Shown here: positions 8,239 through 15,788 of the stretch, one piece after another
Position numbering within the stretch: the stretch's first letter is position 1
Layout of the letters: every line of letters begins with the position of its first letter
Source of the DNA: Streptomyces sp. SCSIO 75703
GTDB lineage: Bacteria; Actinomycetota; Actinomycetes; Streptomycetales; Streptomycetaceae
NCBI RefSeq assembly: GCF_036607905.1
Contig: NZ_CP144555.1
Span: 2,356,001-2,420,000, forward strand
Reading direction: 5' to 3'
Length of the DNA stretch: 64,000 nt
Made by a program: the position numbers and the translations under genes
The notes under the pieces: generated by a model
Databases searched by the model: none
What the model saw: the letters and a program-made list of their open reading frames with translations, nothing else
Told to the model about the DNA's origin: nothing

Positions 8239-8835
8239 TTACGCCTCCCGCGCTCCGGAGAGGTGTGGCAGGCGGTCGGCGGCGACCACTCCCTCCAGGT
8301 AGCCGCGGGCCCGCTCGGTGCGCGGGTACGCCTCCAGCAGCCGCCAGAAGTCGGGCCCGTGGCCGGGGACGAGCAGGTGCGCCAGTTCGTGCAGCAGGAC
8401 GTAGTCGACGACGTACTCGGGCATCCCCTGGAGGCGGTGCGAGAGGCGGATGCTCCCCTCGGAGGGGGTGCACGAGCCCCAGCGCGTGTTCTGGTTGGTG
8501 ACCCAGCGCACGGAGGCGGGCCGTGCCCGGCCGTCCAGGTACTGGCCCGACAGGCGCTCGGCGCGCTCGGCCAGCTCCGCGTCGCCGAGGACGCGCCGGC
8601 TCTCCTGGGCGGCCAGCTTGTCGAGCATGACCCGTACCCAGCGGCGTTCCTCGGCCTCGGACATCCGGGCGGGGATCAGCACGACGGTGCGGTCGCGCTC
8701 GCGGTAGGCGGAGACCGTACGGCGGCGGCGCGTGCTTCTGCGGATCTCCACGGCGTCCGGTTCCGGGCCGGTCGGCGGGGGATTCGTCGGCGCACGCCGG
8801 GCGGCCCCGGCGCGGTGCAGTGGGTCGGCGGACAC
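8239..8835 (-). CDS. YgjP-like (DUF45/M48-related) metallopeptidase domain protein
   Basis: A 198-aa cytoplasmic protein of the YgjP/DUF45 zinc metallopeptidase family. Key features are NTRWGSCTPSEGSIRLSHRL, followed by LLHELAHLLVPGHGPDFWRLL, in which HELAH plus the downstream GHGPDFW supply the zinc ligands of the gluzincin-like site. Residues 1-40 are variable and rich in Pro/Arg. The ATG at 8835 is the longest start; starts a few codons later are possible. It is divergent from the ThiF-like gene across a 400-bp repetitive spacer. Substrate unknown. Confidence 0.87.
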   Translation of the reverse strand: MSADPLHRAGAARRAPTNPPPTGPEPDAVEIRRSTRRRRTVSAYRERDRTVVLIPARMSEAEERRWVRVMLDKLAAQESRRVLGDAELAERAERLSGQYLDGRARPASVRWVTNQNTRWGSCTPSEGSIRLSHRLQGMPEYVVDYVLLHELAHLLVPGHGPDFWRLLEAYPRTERARGYLEGVVAADRLPHLSGAREA

Positions 8836-8977
8836 GCCCCGACGTTACCCGCTGTCCCCGGGGAAGTCCCGGCTCCGCACACGGTTCGCCCCCGATCCGG
8901 CGCGGCGGCAGGGGCCGGCGCGCGGTGGGGATGGCGGAGCATCTCGCGGTGTGCTCGTACGACCATCACCCACCACC

Positions 8978-8986
8978 TGTGGACAA
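8978..8986 (-). promoter_or_regulatory. DnaA-box match (TTGTCCACA)
   Basis: The minus strand reads TTGTCCACA, the exact Streptomyces DnaA-box consensus. It is a single isolated site, so function is uncertain; it might titrate DnaA or influence the divergent promoters. Confidence 0.4.
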
Positions 8987-9061
8987 CTTTCCGCACCGCC
9001 GGCCGCGTCCGGGCATGCTGGCTTGCGCCGGCACGGTCCCGGCCGGACCGCTGCCCGGAGA

Positions 9062-9182
9062 CACGGACACGGAAGCGCACGGACACCGAAGCGCACGGAC
9101 ACGCAGGTGCGCGGACACGCAGGTGCGCGGACACGGAAACCTCCGTGGACGGAGCGGTCCGTGGCTGGAGCGGTCCGTGGAG
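9062..9182. repeat. 16-bp tandem array, about 7 units
   Basis: Units of the type CACGGACACGGAAGCG start at 9062, 9078, 9094, 9110 and 9126. The 16-base period then continues in a drifted form at 9135, 9151 and 9167, where the two copies of GGAGCGGTCCGTGG are identical. The period is not a multiple of three, consistent with non-coding DNA. The array ends about 55 bases before the ThiF-like start codon. Confidence 0.85.
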
Positions 9183-9235
9183 GACACCGCCGCACCCGCC
9201 GGTGCGGGGACGGACGACGATCACGGGGGTACGGC

Positions 9236-10552
9236 ATGCATCCGACGGTGAAGCCCGCGCTCAGGCGCGGCTGGCGTGACCTCAGCACGGCACAGTTCGG
9301 CATGACACCGGCCCACGCGCTGGCCCTCGGCCCGCTGGACGGGGCGACCGGCAGCTTCCTCGACCTGCTCAACGGCACCCGGGGGACGGACCTGCTCCGC
9401 GAGGAGGGCCGCCGGATGGATCTGCCGGACGGCCACGTCGACCGGCTGCTGGAGCGGCTGACCCGGGCCGGCCTCCTCGACGACGCCCGGGGCGGCGGGC
9501 CGGCCGCCGACGCCCTGCGGGAGCGCGGCGAGGTCCTCGACCGTCTCCGCCCCGACCTCGCCTCCCTCTCCCTGACCACGACCCGGCCGGGCGACGCGAT
9601 CGACCGCCTGGCCGCCCGCGCGTCGCTGCGCGTGCGGGTACGGGGTGCGGGCCGGGTCGGGACGCTGCTGGCCTCGGTACTGGCGGGCGCGGGCGTCGGC
9701 GAGGTCGACGTGCGCGACGGCGGCCGCGTGGAGCCGTGGGACGTCACGCCGGGCGGGCTGCCCGCCGAAACGGTCGGCGACCGGCGGGACGAGGCGGCCC
9801 GGCGGGCGGTGCGGCGGGCGGCTCCCTCACGGCCACCCCGCCGGAGCACCGCGACACCGCCCGAGGACGACGGGCCCGGCTTCGCCCTGGTGATCCTCGC
9901 CCCGCGTGACGACGTCGCGGTGCACGCCCCCGACCCCCTCGGCGCCCACTTCCTCATGGCCTCGGGGACCCCGCATCTGTACGCGGGCGTCGTGGAGGGC
10001 ACGGGGGTGGTCGGCCCGCTGGTGCTGCCCGGGGAGACGGGCTGCGCCGGGTGCCTTCAGGCCGACCGCGCCGAGCGGGACCCGGTCTGGCCCCGGCTCG
10101 TCGCCCAGTGGCGTTCGGGCGGGCAGCGGCAGGTGCGGGCCTGCGACCTCACGCTGGCCACCACGGTCGCCGGGCTGGCGGCGGCACACGCCCTGGCCTT
10201 CCTCGACGGCCGGACGCCGTCCTCGGCCGGTGCCCGGTGGGAGGCCGCGCTGCCCGCATTGGAGTGGCGGACGCGCCCGGTCCCCGGCCATCCGGGGTGT
10301 CCGTGCGGAGCCGCCGGCACGAGCGCCACGACAGGGGAACACGGCACAGCCGACGGGGAACGCCGCCCCGCCGAGGGGGCCGGAGGCGGGGCCGGGGAGC
10401 ACACCGGCCGGGCCGTCGGGAAAGGTAAGGGGAAACACACCTCCGAAGAGGGGGGTGAGCGCGAGACAATGGCGGAGCACTGGCCGTCGGCGAGAGTACG
10501 CCGTGTGGCACGGACGGCGCGGCCGGCTGGGACTTGGAGGGCGCATGTCTGA
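9236..10552 (+). CDS. Stand-alone ThiF/E1-like adenylyltransferase family protein
   Basis: A 438-aa protein. Residues 1-85 are a helical N-terminal domain (FGMTPAHALALGPLDGATGSFLDLLNGT) like the leader-binding or winged-helix head of peptide-modifying E1 homologues. Residues 125-330 are Rossmann-like with VRVRGAGRVGTLLASVL as the nucleotide-binding loop, then GCAGCLQADRAERDP; a second Cys pair (GCPCG) follows near residue 360, matching the zinc-binding CxxC pairs of ThiF proteins. The last ~70 residues are low-complexity. E1-like enzymes adenylate the C-terminus of a small protein or peptide; no such partner is encoded nearby. The ATG at 9236 has a GGGGG site. Its end overlaps the UbiB-like gene by 8 bases. 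Confidence 0.8.
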   Translation: MHPTVKPALRRGWRDLSTAQFGMTPAHALALGPLDGATGSFLDLLNGTRGTDLLREEGRRMDLPDGHVDRLLERLTRAGLLDDARGGGPAADALRERGEVLDRLRPDLASLSLTTTRPGDAIDRLAARASLRVRVRGAGRVGTLLASVLAGAGVGEVDVRDGGRVEPWDVTPGGLPAETVGDRRDEAARRAVRRAAPSRPPRRSTATPPEDDGPGFALVILAPRDDVAVHAPDPLGAHFLMASGTPHLYAGVVEGTGVVGPLVLPGETGCAGCLQADRAERDPVWPRLVAQWRSGGQRQVRACDLTLATTVAGLAAAHALAFLDGRTPSSAGARWEAALPALEWRTRPVPGHPGCPCGAAGTSATTGEHGTADGERRPAEGAGGGAGEHTGRAVGKGKGKHTSEEGGERETMAEHWPSARVRRVARTARPAGTWRAHV

Positions 10553-11918
10553 TCTTCCCCGGAAGGCGGTCACCCGGACCGCCAAGCTCGCCGCGCTCCC
10601 GCTCGGCTTCGCCGGGCGGGCGACCTGGGGACTCGGCAAGCGGATCGTGGGCGAATCCGCGGAGATCGTCGGTCAGCAGTTGCAGCAGCGCACGGCGGAG
10701 CAGCTCTTCAAGGTGCTCGGGGAGCTGAAGGGCGGCGCGATGAAGTTCGGCCAGGCCCTGTCCGTCTTCGAGTCCGCGCTGCCCGAGGAGGTCGCGGGCC
10801 CCTACCGGGCGGCCTTGACCAAACTGCAGGAGGCGGCGCCTCCGATGCCGACCCGCACGGTGCACAAGGTGCTCGGGGAGCGGCTCGGCGAGGACTGGCG
10901 TGAGATGTTCACGGAGTTCGAGGACAAGCCCGCCGCCGCGGCCTCGATCGGCCAGGTGCACCGGGCGATCTGGCACGACGGCCGCGAGGTGGCGGTCAAG
11001 GTGCAGTACCCGGGCGCCGGAGAGGCCCTGCTGTCGGACCTGAACCAGCTCAGCCGCTTCGCCCGGCTCCTGGGCCCCCTCGTGCCCGGCATGGACGTCA
11101 AGCCGCTGATCACGGAACTGAAGGACCGCGTCGCCGAGGAACTCGACTACGACCTGGAGGCCGCGGCCCAGCGCTCCCACGCCGGGGAGTTCGCCGACGA
11201 CCCGGACATCGTCGTCCCGGACGTGGTGCACCAGACCGAGCAGGTCCTGATCACCGAGTGGATCGACGGCGTCCCCCTGTCGGAGATCATCACGGACGGC
11301 ACCCGGGAGCAGCGGGACCGGGCCGGGCAGCTCCTGGCCCACTTCCTCTTCTCCGGCCCCGCCCGCACCGGCCTGCTCCACGCCGACCCGCACCCGGGCA
11401 ACTTCCGGCTGCTGCCCGGCGGTCCGCTCGGGGAGGACGACTGGCGGCTCGGCGTCCTCGACTTCGGCACCGTCGACAGGCTCCCGGGCGGGCTGCCCGC
11501 CCCCATCGGGGAGTCCCTGCGGATGTCCCTGGACGGCGAGGCCGAAGCGGTCTACGAGCGGCTCTGCGCGGAGGGCTTCGTCAAGGAGTCCATCGAGCTG
11601 GACCCGGACGCCGTCCTGGATTACCTGTCGCCGATCATCGAGCCGGCCCGCGTCGACGCCTTCACCTTCACCCGCGGCTGGATGCGCGGGCAGGCGGCCC
11701 GCATCGCCGACCCCCGCTCCCCCGCCTACCAGCTCGCCAAGCAGCTCAACCTGCCCCCCTCCTACCTGCTGATCCACCGGGTGACCCTGAGCACCATCGG
11801 CGTGCTGTGCCAGTTGGGCGCGACGGTGCGGCTGCGCGACGAACTGGAGGAGTGGCTGACCGGGTTCGCGCCGGAGGAGACGGACGACGAGGTGGCGCGG
11901 CCCGCGGCGGAGGGCTGA
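10545..11918 (+). CDS. ABC1/UbiB (ADCK) family atypical kinase
   Basis: A 457-aa protein-kinase-like protein of the UbiB/ADCK family. It carries the family-specific KxGQ motif (GGAMKFGQALS, residues 63-73), AAASIGQVHRA in place of the usual glycine loop, VAVKVQYPG with the ion-pair lysine, the catalytic segment LLHADPHPGNF and the metal-binding VLDFGTVD. Relatives support isoprenoid quinone metabolism as ATPases. No membrane helices are obvious. The ATG lies inside the end of the upstream ThiF-like gene, so the two are translationally coupled. A strong terminator follows. Confidence 0.92.
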   Translation: MSDLPRKAVTRTAKLAALPLGFAGRATWGLGKRIVGESAEIVGQQLQQRTAEQLFKVLGELKGGAMKFGQALSVFESALPEEVAGPYRAALTKLQEAAPPMPTRTVHKVLGERLGEDWREMFTEFEDKPAAAASIGQVHRAIWHDGREVAVKVQYPGAGEALLSDLNQLSRFARLLGPLVPGMDVKPLITELKDRVAEELDYDLEAAAQRSHAGEFADDPDIVVPDVVHQTEQVLITEWIDGVPLSEIITDGTREQRDRAGQLLAHFLFSGPARTGLLHADPHPGNFRLLPGGPLGEDDWRLGVLDFGTVDRLPGGLPAPIGESLRMSLDGEAEAVYERLCAEGFVKESIELDPDAVLDYLSPIIEPARVDAFTFTRGWMRGQAARIADPRSPAYQLAKQLNLPPSYLLIHRVTLSTIGVLCQLGATVRLRDELEEWLTGFAPEETDDEVARPAAEG

Positions 11919-11937
11919 CGCCCTTTCGGACATGCCG

Positions 11938-11971
11938 CGGGGGCCGGTCCGTGCGGACGGACCGGCCCCCG
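11938..11971 (+). terminator. Intrinsic terminator after the UbiB-like gene
   Basis: CGGGGGCCGGTCCGT pairs perfectly with ACGGACCGGCCCCCG around a 4-base loop. The 15-bp stem sits 20 bases after the stop codon and 55 bases before the end of the convergent wblC operon. Confidence 0.85.
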
Positions 11972-12025
11972 GGAGGTGAGCCTCGCCTCCCGCGCGGGGA
12001 GGCCACCGGCTTCGGGTGGGACGGG

Positions 12026-12349
12026 TTACTGCATGACCGCCATGGCGAGCGCGCGCCGGGCACGCAGGGAGGCGCGCTCGGCCCGGCGCTGCATCCGGCG
12101 GGCGGTCGCCAGTCGCAGTGCCCGGCGCTCCCGCTCGGCGGCCCGCAGGCGCGTGTCCATATGCGCGCGTGCCAGGGCTTCTGGGATGAGTTGCATCTCG
12201 CGGGTCCTGTTCTGGCGCGAGTCCTTCGCACCGCTGGTCGTGATGTCTTCGGTCGCGGGGCCTGCGGGATCGGGAGTGGTCGGCTTCATCGGGGCCTGCT
12301 TCTTGGGGTCGTGCGTGAGGGGGCGGTCGATCGTTCCGGTGATGTTCAT
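12026..12349 (-). CDS. Small Arg/Ala-rich protein coupled to wblC
   Basis: A 107-aa protein. Its ATG at 12349 overlaps the wblC stop codon as ATGA, strongly suggesting translational coupling. The first half is polar and disordered-looking (MNITGTIDRPLTHDPKK). The second half is a continuous Arg/Ala/Leu-rich helix (RLRAAERERRALRLATARRMQRR in part), probably amphipathic or nucleic-acid binding by charge. It has no domain I recognise. Because wblC responds to ribosome-targeting antibiotics, a role in the same response is a reasonable guess only. Confidence 0.75.
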   Translation of the reverse strand: MNITGTIDRPLTHDPKKQAPMKPTTPDPAGPATEDITTSGAKDSRQNRTREMQLIPEALARAHMDTRLRAAERERRALRLATARRMQRRAERASLRARRALAMAVMQ

Positions 12350-12714
12350 GCCGAGACCGGGTTCTTGCGCGGACGGCCACGAGGCCGCTTCCGGGCGACG
12401 ACGACGCCCTGGACGAACAGCTCGCCGCCCCAGACGCCCCACGGCTCGCGCCGCTCCTTGGCGCCGGCGAGGCACGCCTCGACCAGCGGGCAGGTGCGGC
12501 AGAGGGACTTGGCGTACTCCACGTCCGCCGGCGACTCCGCGAAGAAGACCTCGGGGTCGTAGGAGCGGCACGGCACGGGCACGCCGAGGTTCTCGATGGC
12601 GTCGTCGAGCGCGGTCAGCGCGGTGAGCGGGGTCAAGATGGGGTCCTTAGAGAGGCCGGGCTTGGGGATCGCTTCGGAAGGCGGTACGGACGGGGCGTGC
12701 GCTTCGAGTTGCAC
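12346..12714 (-). CDS. wblC: WhiB-like [4Fe-4S] transcriptional regulator WblC/WhiB7
   Basis: A 122-aa WhiB-family protein. The iron-sulfur ligands are Cys49, Cys72, Cys75 and Cys81. The sigma-binding turn GVWGGE follows (residues 93-98). The C-terminal AT-hook RPRGRPRK (110-117) is diagnostic for the WhiB7/WblC subgroup, which binds the primary sigma factor and AT-rich DNA to switch on intrinsic resistance to translation-inhibiting antibiotics and its own gene. The GTG at 12714 was chosen because upstream frame sequence is leader, not protein. A ~590-base leader with an ORF and an intrinsic terminator precedes it. The stop overlaps the next start (ATGA). Confidence 0.95.
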   Translation of the reverse strand: MQLEAHAPSVPPSEAIPKPGLSKDPILTPLTALTALDDAIENLGVPVPCRSYDPEVFFAESPADVEYAKSLCRTCPLVEACLAGAKERREPWGVWGGELFVQGVVVARKRPRGRPRKNPVSA

Positions 12715-12815
12715 GGTTGGTCTTCCTCGTCTGGTCGTTCCGGCCGGTCGGCCGGGTGGCGGGGTACCGGGTTCTTTTCTTGTCCCGAGGCTCCTTCGTG
12801 CCGTTCTCCTTGTTC

Positions 12816-12862
12816 GGGGAAAACAGAAGGGCCGCGGTTCCCGGATGGGGTTCCGCGGCCCT
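12816..12862 (-). terminator. Attenuator hairpin with U-rich tail in the wblC leader
   Basis: On the minus strand AGGGCCGCGG (12862-12853) pairs perfectly with CCGCGGCCCT (12837-12828), with an inner CCC/GGG pairing. It is followed by TTCTGTTTTCC, a real U-rich tail, rare in this genome. It lies 22 bases after the leader ORF stop and about 100 bases before wblC, so it would abort wblC transcription unless the leader refolds. Uncoupled leader translation relieving termination is the reported mechanism for Streptomyces wblC. Confidence 0.88.
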
Positions 12863-12883
12863 GAAGGCGCCGGCCTGATCGAG

Positions 12884-13195
12884 TCAGGCTGGATCACTCC
12901 AGGGGTCTGGCCCACGGAAGGCCCACATCTGGTGGTTCGTCGTCTGCTTGCGGAATCCGGCACCGGTCGCCGCGAAGGCATAGGCCTGGGCCTGTGCCAC
13001 CTCAGCCGCTTCCAGCGCCGTGGTCGGTCGCTCGTCACGCTCGCGGACAGGGAGGCCCGAAAGCACGACGGAGGAGACCGGGCGCACGGCGATGCCGGAC
13101 AGACCGGTGCCCCGGTGGGAGACGTCGCTCATGCACAGGGAGACGGCCTGGCAATCGGCCATTTTGACGATGGTGCCGGTCTCGATGCTGATCAC
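12884..13195 (-). CDS. wblC leader ORF, 103 aa (candidate regulatory uORF)
   Basis: A 103-codon reading frame from a GTG at 13195 with an excellent ribosome site (GAGAGGAGGC, GGAGG at 13204-13208). Its codons show normal G/C-biased third positions, so it is probably translated. The product has a beta-rich first half (VISIETGTIVKMADCQAVSL), then AAEVAQAQAYAFAATGAGFRKQ, and ends in MWAFRGPDPWSDPA. No domain is recognised. The stop codon is 22 bases upstream of the wblC attenuator. The protein may be real, but its position suggests that ribosome progress over its 3' end controls termination. A shorter in-frame start (ATG of the final 14 codons) lacks a good ribosome site. Confidence 0.7.
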   Translation of the reverse strand: MISIETGTIVKMADCQAVSLCMSDVSHRGTGLSGIAVRPVSSVVLSGLPVRERDERPTTALEAAEVAQAQAYAFAATGAGFRKQTTNHQMWAFRGPDPWSDPA

Positions 13196-13273
13196 TGGGC
13201 TCGCCTCCTCTCGGCGTCTCGGGGGACTGGGGTGTAGCAGTCCGCGGATACACAAGTACAACACGGACACAGG

Positions 13274-13289
13274 GCCTTCGGGAAGGCCA
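13274..13289 (-). promoter_or_regulatory. Short hairpin at the start of the wblC leader
   Basis: GGCCTT CGGG AAGGCC forms a perfect six-base stem about 10-25 bases after the predicted transcription start. It may stabilise the 5' end of the leader or contribute to folding. Confidence 0.4.
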
Positions 13290-13307
13290 CCGTTCTCCGT
13301 GACCAAG

Positions 13308-13337
13308 AACCTATGGGGATTCCCGGGGCATGCGCAA
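13308..13337 (-). promoter_or_regulatory. wblC: WblC-type promoter for the wblC leader
   Basis: On the minus strand: AT-rich GAAAATAG directly upstream of TTGCGC (-35, 13337-13332), an 18-base spacer, and TAGGTT (-10, 13313-13308). An AT-rich patch next to the -35 element with a TAGGNT-like -10 is the described arrangement for WhiB7/WblC-activated promoters. Predicted start near 13300. Confidence 0.6.
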
Positions 13338-13360
13338 ACTATTTTCGCGACGAGTTGGAC

Positions 13361-15559
13361 TCAGTCCTCTTCGTCCGCTCCGGCGACCTCGTGCCCCGCG
13401 CAGATCGACAGCACGTCGGCGCCGTAACGGTGCAGCTTGCGGGCTCCGACCCCGGGAATCCGGGCCAGGTCGCGTTCGTCGTCCGGGACGGACTCGGCGA
13501 TCGCCATCAGGGTCTTGTCGGTGAAGACGCAGAACGCGGGCTGGCCGCTGCGCTCGGCCTGGATCCGGCGCCAGTCGCGCAGCCGCTCGTAGACGCCCTC
13601 GTCCATGTCGGAGGGGCAGTCCTCGCAACGCATCAGCTTCATCTCGCCGGCGTCGGTGAGCGAGCGCCCGCAGACCCGGCAGCGGGCCGGTGTCCGCTGT
13701 CTGCGTCGCGGTGCCTCGGCCGGGCTGCCCGTCCGGTGGCCGCGCTCCACTCCGCCCGTGCCGCCGCCCGGGGCGTGCTCGCCCGCCGTGACCGTGCCGG
13801 GGCGCAGTCCCTTGAGGAACCGGCTGGGGCGGCGGCCGGCCCGTCCGCCGGGCGAGCGGGCGAGCGCCCAGGAGAGGTGCAGGATCCGCCGGGCCCGGGT
13901 GACCCCGACGTAGAGGAGGCGGCGTTCCTCCTCGATCTGCTCGTCCGTCTTCGCGTAGGTGATCGGCATCATGCCCTCGGCGACGCCCACCAGGAAGACG
14001 ACGTCCCACTCCAGTCCCTTGGCGGAGTGCAGGGAGGCGAGGGTGACGCCCTGGACGGTGGGGGCGTGCTGGGCACCGGCCCGCTCGTCCAGTTCGGCGA
14101 CCAGGTCGCCCAGGGTGGCGCCGGGCCGCGCGGCGGCGAAGTCCCGGGCGAGGTGGACCAGGGCGGCCAGCGACTCCCAGCGCTCCCGGACCGCGCCGGA
14201 GCCGGCGGGGGGCTCGGGCGTCCACCCCTCCCCCGACAGCACGGCGCGCACCTGGGAGGGCAGGTCGACGGCGTCGTCGAGGAGGGGGTCGTTGCCGCCG
14301 AAGCGGGCCGCGCCGCGCAGGGCGACGCCGGCCTTGCGCACCTCGGGCCGGTCGAAGAACCGCTCGGCGCCCCGGAACTGGTAGGGGACGCCGGCGTCGG
14401 CGAGGGCCTGTTCGTAGGTCTCGGACTGGGAGTTGGTGCGGAAGAGGACGGCGATCTCGGCGGGCGGGACCCCGGCGTCGACGAGTTCGCGGATGCGGCG
14501 GGCGGTGCCCTCGGCCTCGGCGGGCTCGTCGCCGTACTCGGTGAAGGCGGGCTCGGGGCCCGCGGGGCGCTGGGAGACCAGTTCCAGGCGGTGGTCGGCG
14601 GCCCGGCCGCGGGCCTGGGCGAGCAGTCCGTTGGCGAGGTGGACGACCTGGGGGGTGGAGCGGTAGTCGCGGACCAGCTTGACGACGGTGGCGCCGGGGT
14701 GGCGGGTGCGGAAGTCGAGCAGGTGGTCCGGGGTGGCTCCGGTGAAGGAGTAGATCGTCTGGCTGGCGTCGCCGACCACGCAGAGGTCGTCGCGGTCGCC
14801 GAGCCACAGTTCCAGCAGGCGCTGCTGGAGGGGGCTGACGTCCTGGTACTCGTCGACGACGAAGTGCTGGTACTGGGCGCGGACCTGTTCGGCGACGTCG
14901 TGCCGGTCCTGGAGGACGGCCACGGTCAGCAGCAGCACGTCCTCGAAGTCGATGACGCCCCGGCCGCGCTTGAGCTCCTCGTAGGCCGCGTAGAGCTGGG
15001 CGATCTCCGCCGGGTCGCGCGGGGTCTCGCGGCCGGCCTTGGCGGCCGCGAGGACGTAGTCGGCGGGGACGGTCTGGGTGACCTTGGACCATTCGATCTC
15101 GGCGGTGGCGTCGCGCAGCTCGCCGCGGTCGAGGCGGATGCGGCAGGCCGCCGCGGCGTCCGCGACGAGCTGGATCTTGCGGTCGAGGAGCCGGGGCAGG
15201 GAGCCGCCGATCGCCTTCGGCCAGAAGTACTGGAGCTGGCGCAGGGCCGCCGAGTGGAAGGTGCGCGCCTGCACGCCGGCGGCGCCGAGCTGGCGCAGCC
15301 GGCCCCGCATCTCCCCGGCGGCCCGGTTGGTGAAGGTGACGGCGAGCACGCTGGAGGGCTGGAGGATGCCGGCGCGCACCCCGTAGGCGATGCGGTGGGT
15401 GATCGCCCGGGTCTTGCCCGTGCCGGCGCCCGCCAGCACGCACACCGGACCGCGCAGGGACGTGGCGACGGCGCGCTGCTCGGGGTCGAGCCCTTCGAGC
15501 ACCGCGTCGGCCGAGTCCGGTGCCTGCGGGAAGAGGGTGGAGTGCGTTGCTGCTGTCAC
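13361..15559 (-). CDS. uvrD2: ATP-dependent DNA helicase UvrD2 (SF1, HRDC)
   Basis: A 732-aa superfamily-1 helicase. Motifs in order: Walker A AGAGTGKT (residues 43-50), TFTNRAAGEM (Ia), VVDEYQDVSPLQQ (II), VGDASQTIYSFTGA (III), LVRDYRST (IV), LASLHSAKGLEWD (V), EERRLLYVGVTRAR (VI). After residue 580 comes a four-cysteine zinc site (CRVCG...CEDC) and a C-terminal HRDC-type domain (ARIPGVGARKLHRYG), the layout of mycobacterial UvrD2. The GTG at 15559 fits the family N-terminus. It is divergent from the mycoredoxin gene. Likely role: unwinding in DNA repair. Confidence 0.93.
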   Translation of the reverse strand: MTAATHSTLFPQAPDSADAVLEGLDPEQRAVATSLRGPVCVLAGAGTGKTRAITHRIAYGVRAGILQPSSVLAVTFTNRAAGEMRGRLRQLGAAGVQARTFHSAALRQLQYFWPKAIGGSLPRLLDRKIQLVADAAAACRIRLDRGELRDATAEIEWSKVTQTVPADYVLAAAKAGRETPRDPAEIAQLYAAYEELKRGRGVIDFEDVLLLTVAVLQDRHDVAEQVRAQYQHFVVDEYQDVSPLQQRLLELWLGDRDDLCVVGDASQTIYSFTGATPDHLLDFRTRHPGATVVKLVRDYRSTPQVVHLANGLLAQARGRAADHRLELVSQRPAGPEPAFTEYGDEPAEAEGTARRIRELVDAGVPPAEIAVLFRTNSQSETYEQALADAGVPYQFRGAERFFDRPEVRKAGVALRGAARFGGNDPLLDDAVDLPSQVRAVLSGEGWTPEPPAGSGAVRERWESLAALVHLARDFAAARPGATLGDLVAELDERAGAQHAPTVQGVTLASLHSAKGLEWDVVFLVGVAEGMMPITYAKTDEQIEEERRLLYVGVTRARRILHLSWALARSPGGRAGRRPSRFLKGLRPGTVTAGEHAPGGGTGGVERGHRTGSPAEAPRRRQRTPARCRVCGRSLTDAGEMKLMRCEDCPSDMDEGVYERLRDWRRIQAERSGQPAFCVFTDKTLMAIAESVPDDERDLARIPGVGARKLHRYGADVLSICAGHEVAGADEED

Positions 15560-15598
15560 ACGGCCATGCTGCCAGGTCGGGTGGGACGGGTGCGGCGA

Positions 15599-15607
15599 CT
15601 GTCCACA
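15599..15607 (+). promoter_or_regulatory. Near-consensus DnaA box (CTGTCCACA)
   Basis: Eight of nine bases match TTGTCCACA. It sits in the divergent uvrD2-mycoredoxin spacer, 40 bases upstream of uvrD2. Confidence 0.3.
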
Positions 15608-15713
15608 GGCCCGGTCCGATGGTCGTACCGACACCGCCGCGACCTGCCGTTCTTCCCGCGGACCGGCCCGCGGGTCCCCCGCCGCCTCTCCGCCGGGGTC
15701 CGTGACTGCGGCG

Positions 15714-15739
15714 GGAATGGCGGCGGCGTGCCGTACGTT
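15714..15739 (+). promoter_or_regulatory. Sigma-R (thiol-stress) promoter of mycoredoxin
   Basis: GGAAT (15714-15718), an 18-base spacer, and GTT (15737-15739) match the Streptomyces SigR consensus GGAAT-N18/19-GTT exactly. The expected transcript starts about 45 bases before the ATG. Confidence 0.85.
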
Positions 15740-15788
15740 CACTCTCTGCGAGCACGCAACCGCCGACCGACGAAGGAGCACGAGAGAC

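Larger units (their letters stand above)
8836..9235. other. Divergent 400-bp intergenic region with DnaA-like box and 16-bp array
   Basis: This spacer separates the divergent metallopeptidase and ThiF-like genes. From left to right it holds an exact Streptomyces-type DnaA box (8978-8986), a GC-rich stretch, the 16-bp periodic array (9062-9182), and a GGGGG ribosome site ahead of 9236. The open plus-strand frame through it reads as low-complexity and is not treated as coding. Confidence 0.6.

Noticed and set aside
9062..9182. Possible CRISPR array
   Set aside because: Units are 16 bases, contiguous, without spacers, and no cas genes are present.
9236..11918. RiPP or TOMM biosynthetic cluster around the ThiF-like gene
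   Set aside because: No precursor peptide, dehydrogenase, transporter or second modifying enzyme is present; a UbiB kinase is not a RiPP enzyme.
12816..12862. Ordinary terminator of the 103-codon ORF
   Set aside because: It could end that gene, but its U-tail and position within the wblC transcript fit attenuation better; readthrough needs testing.
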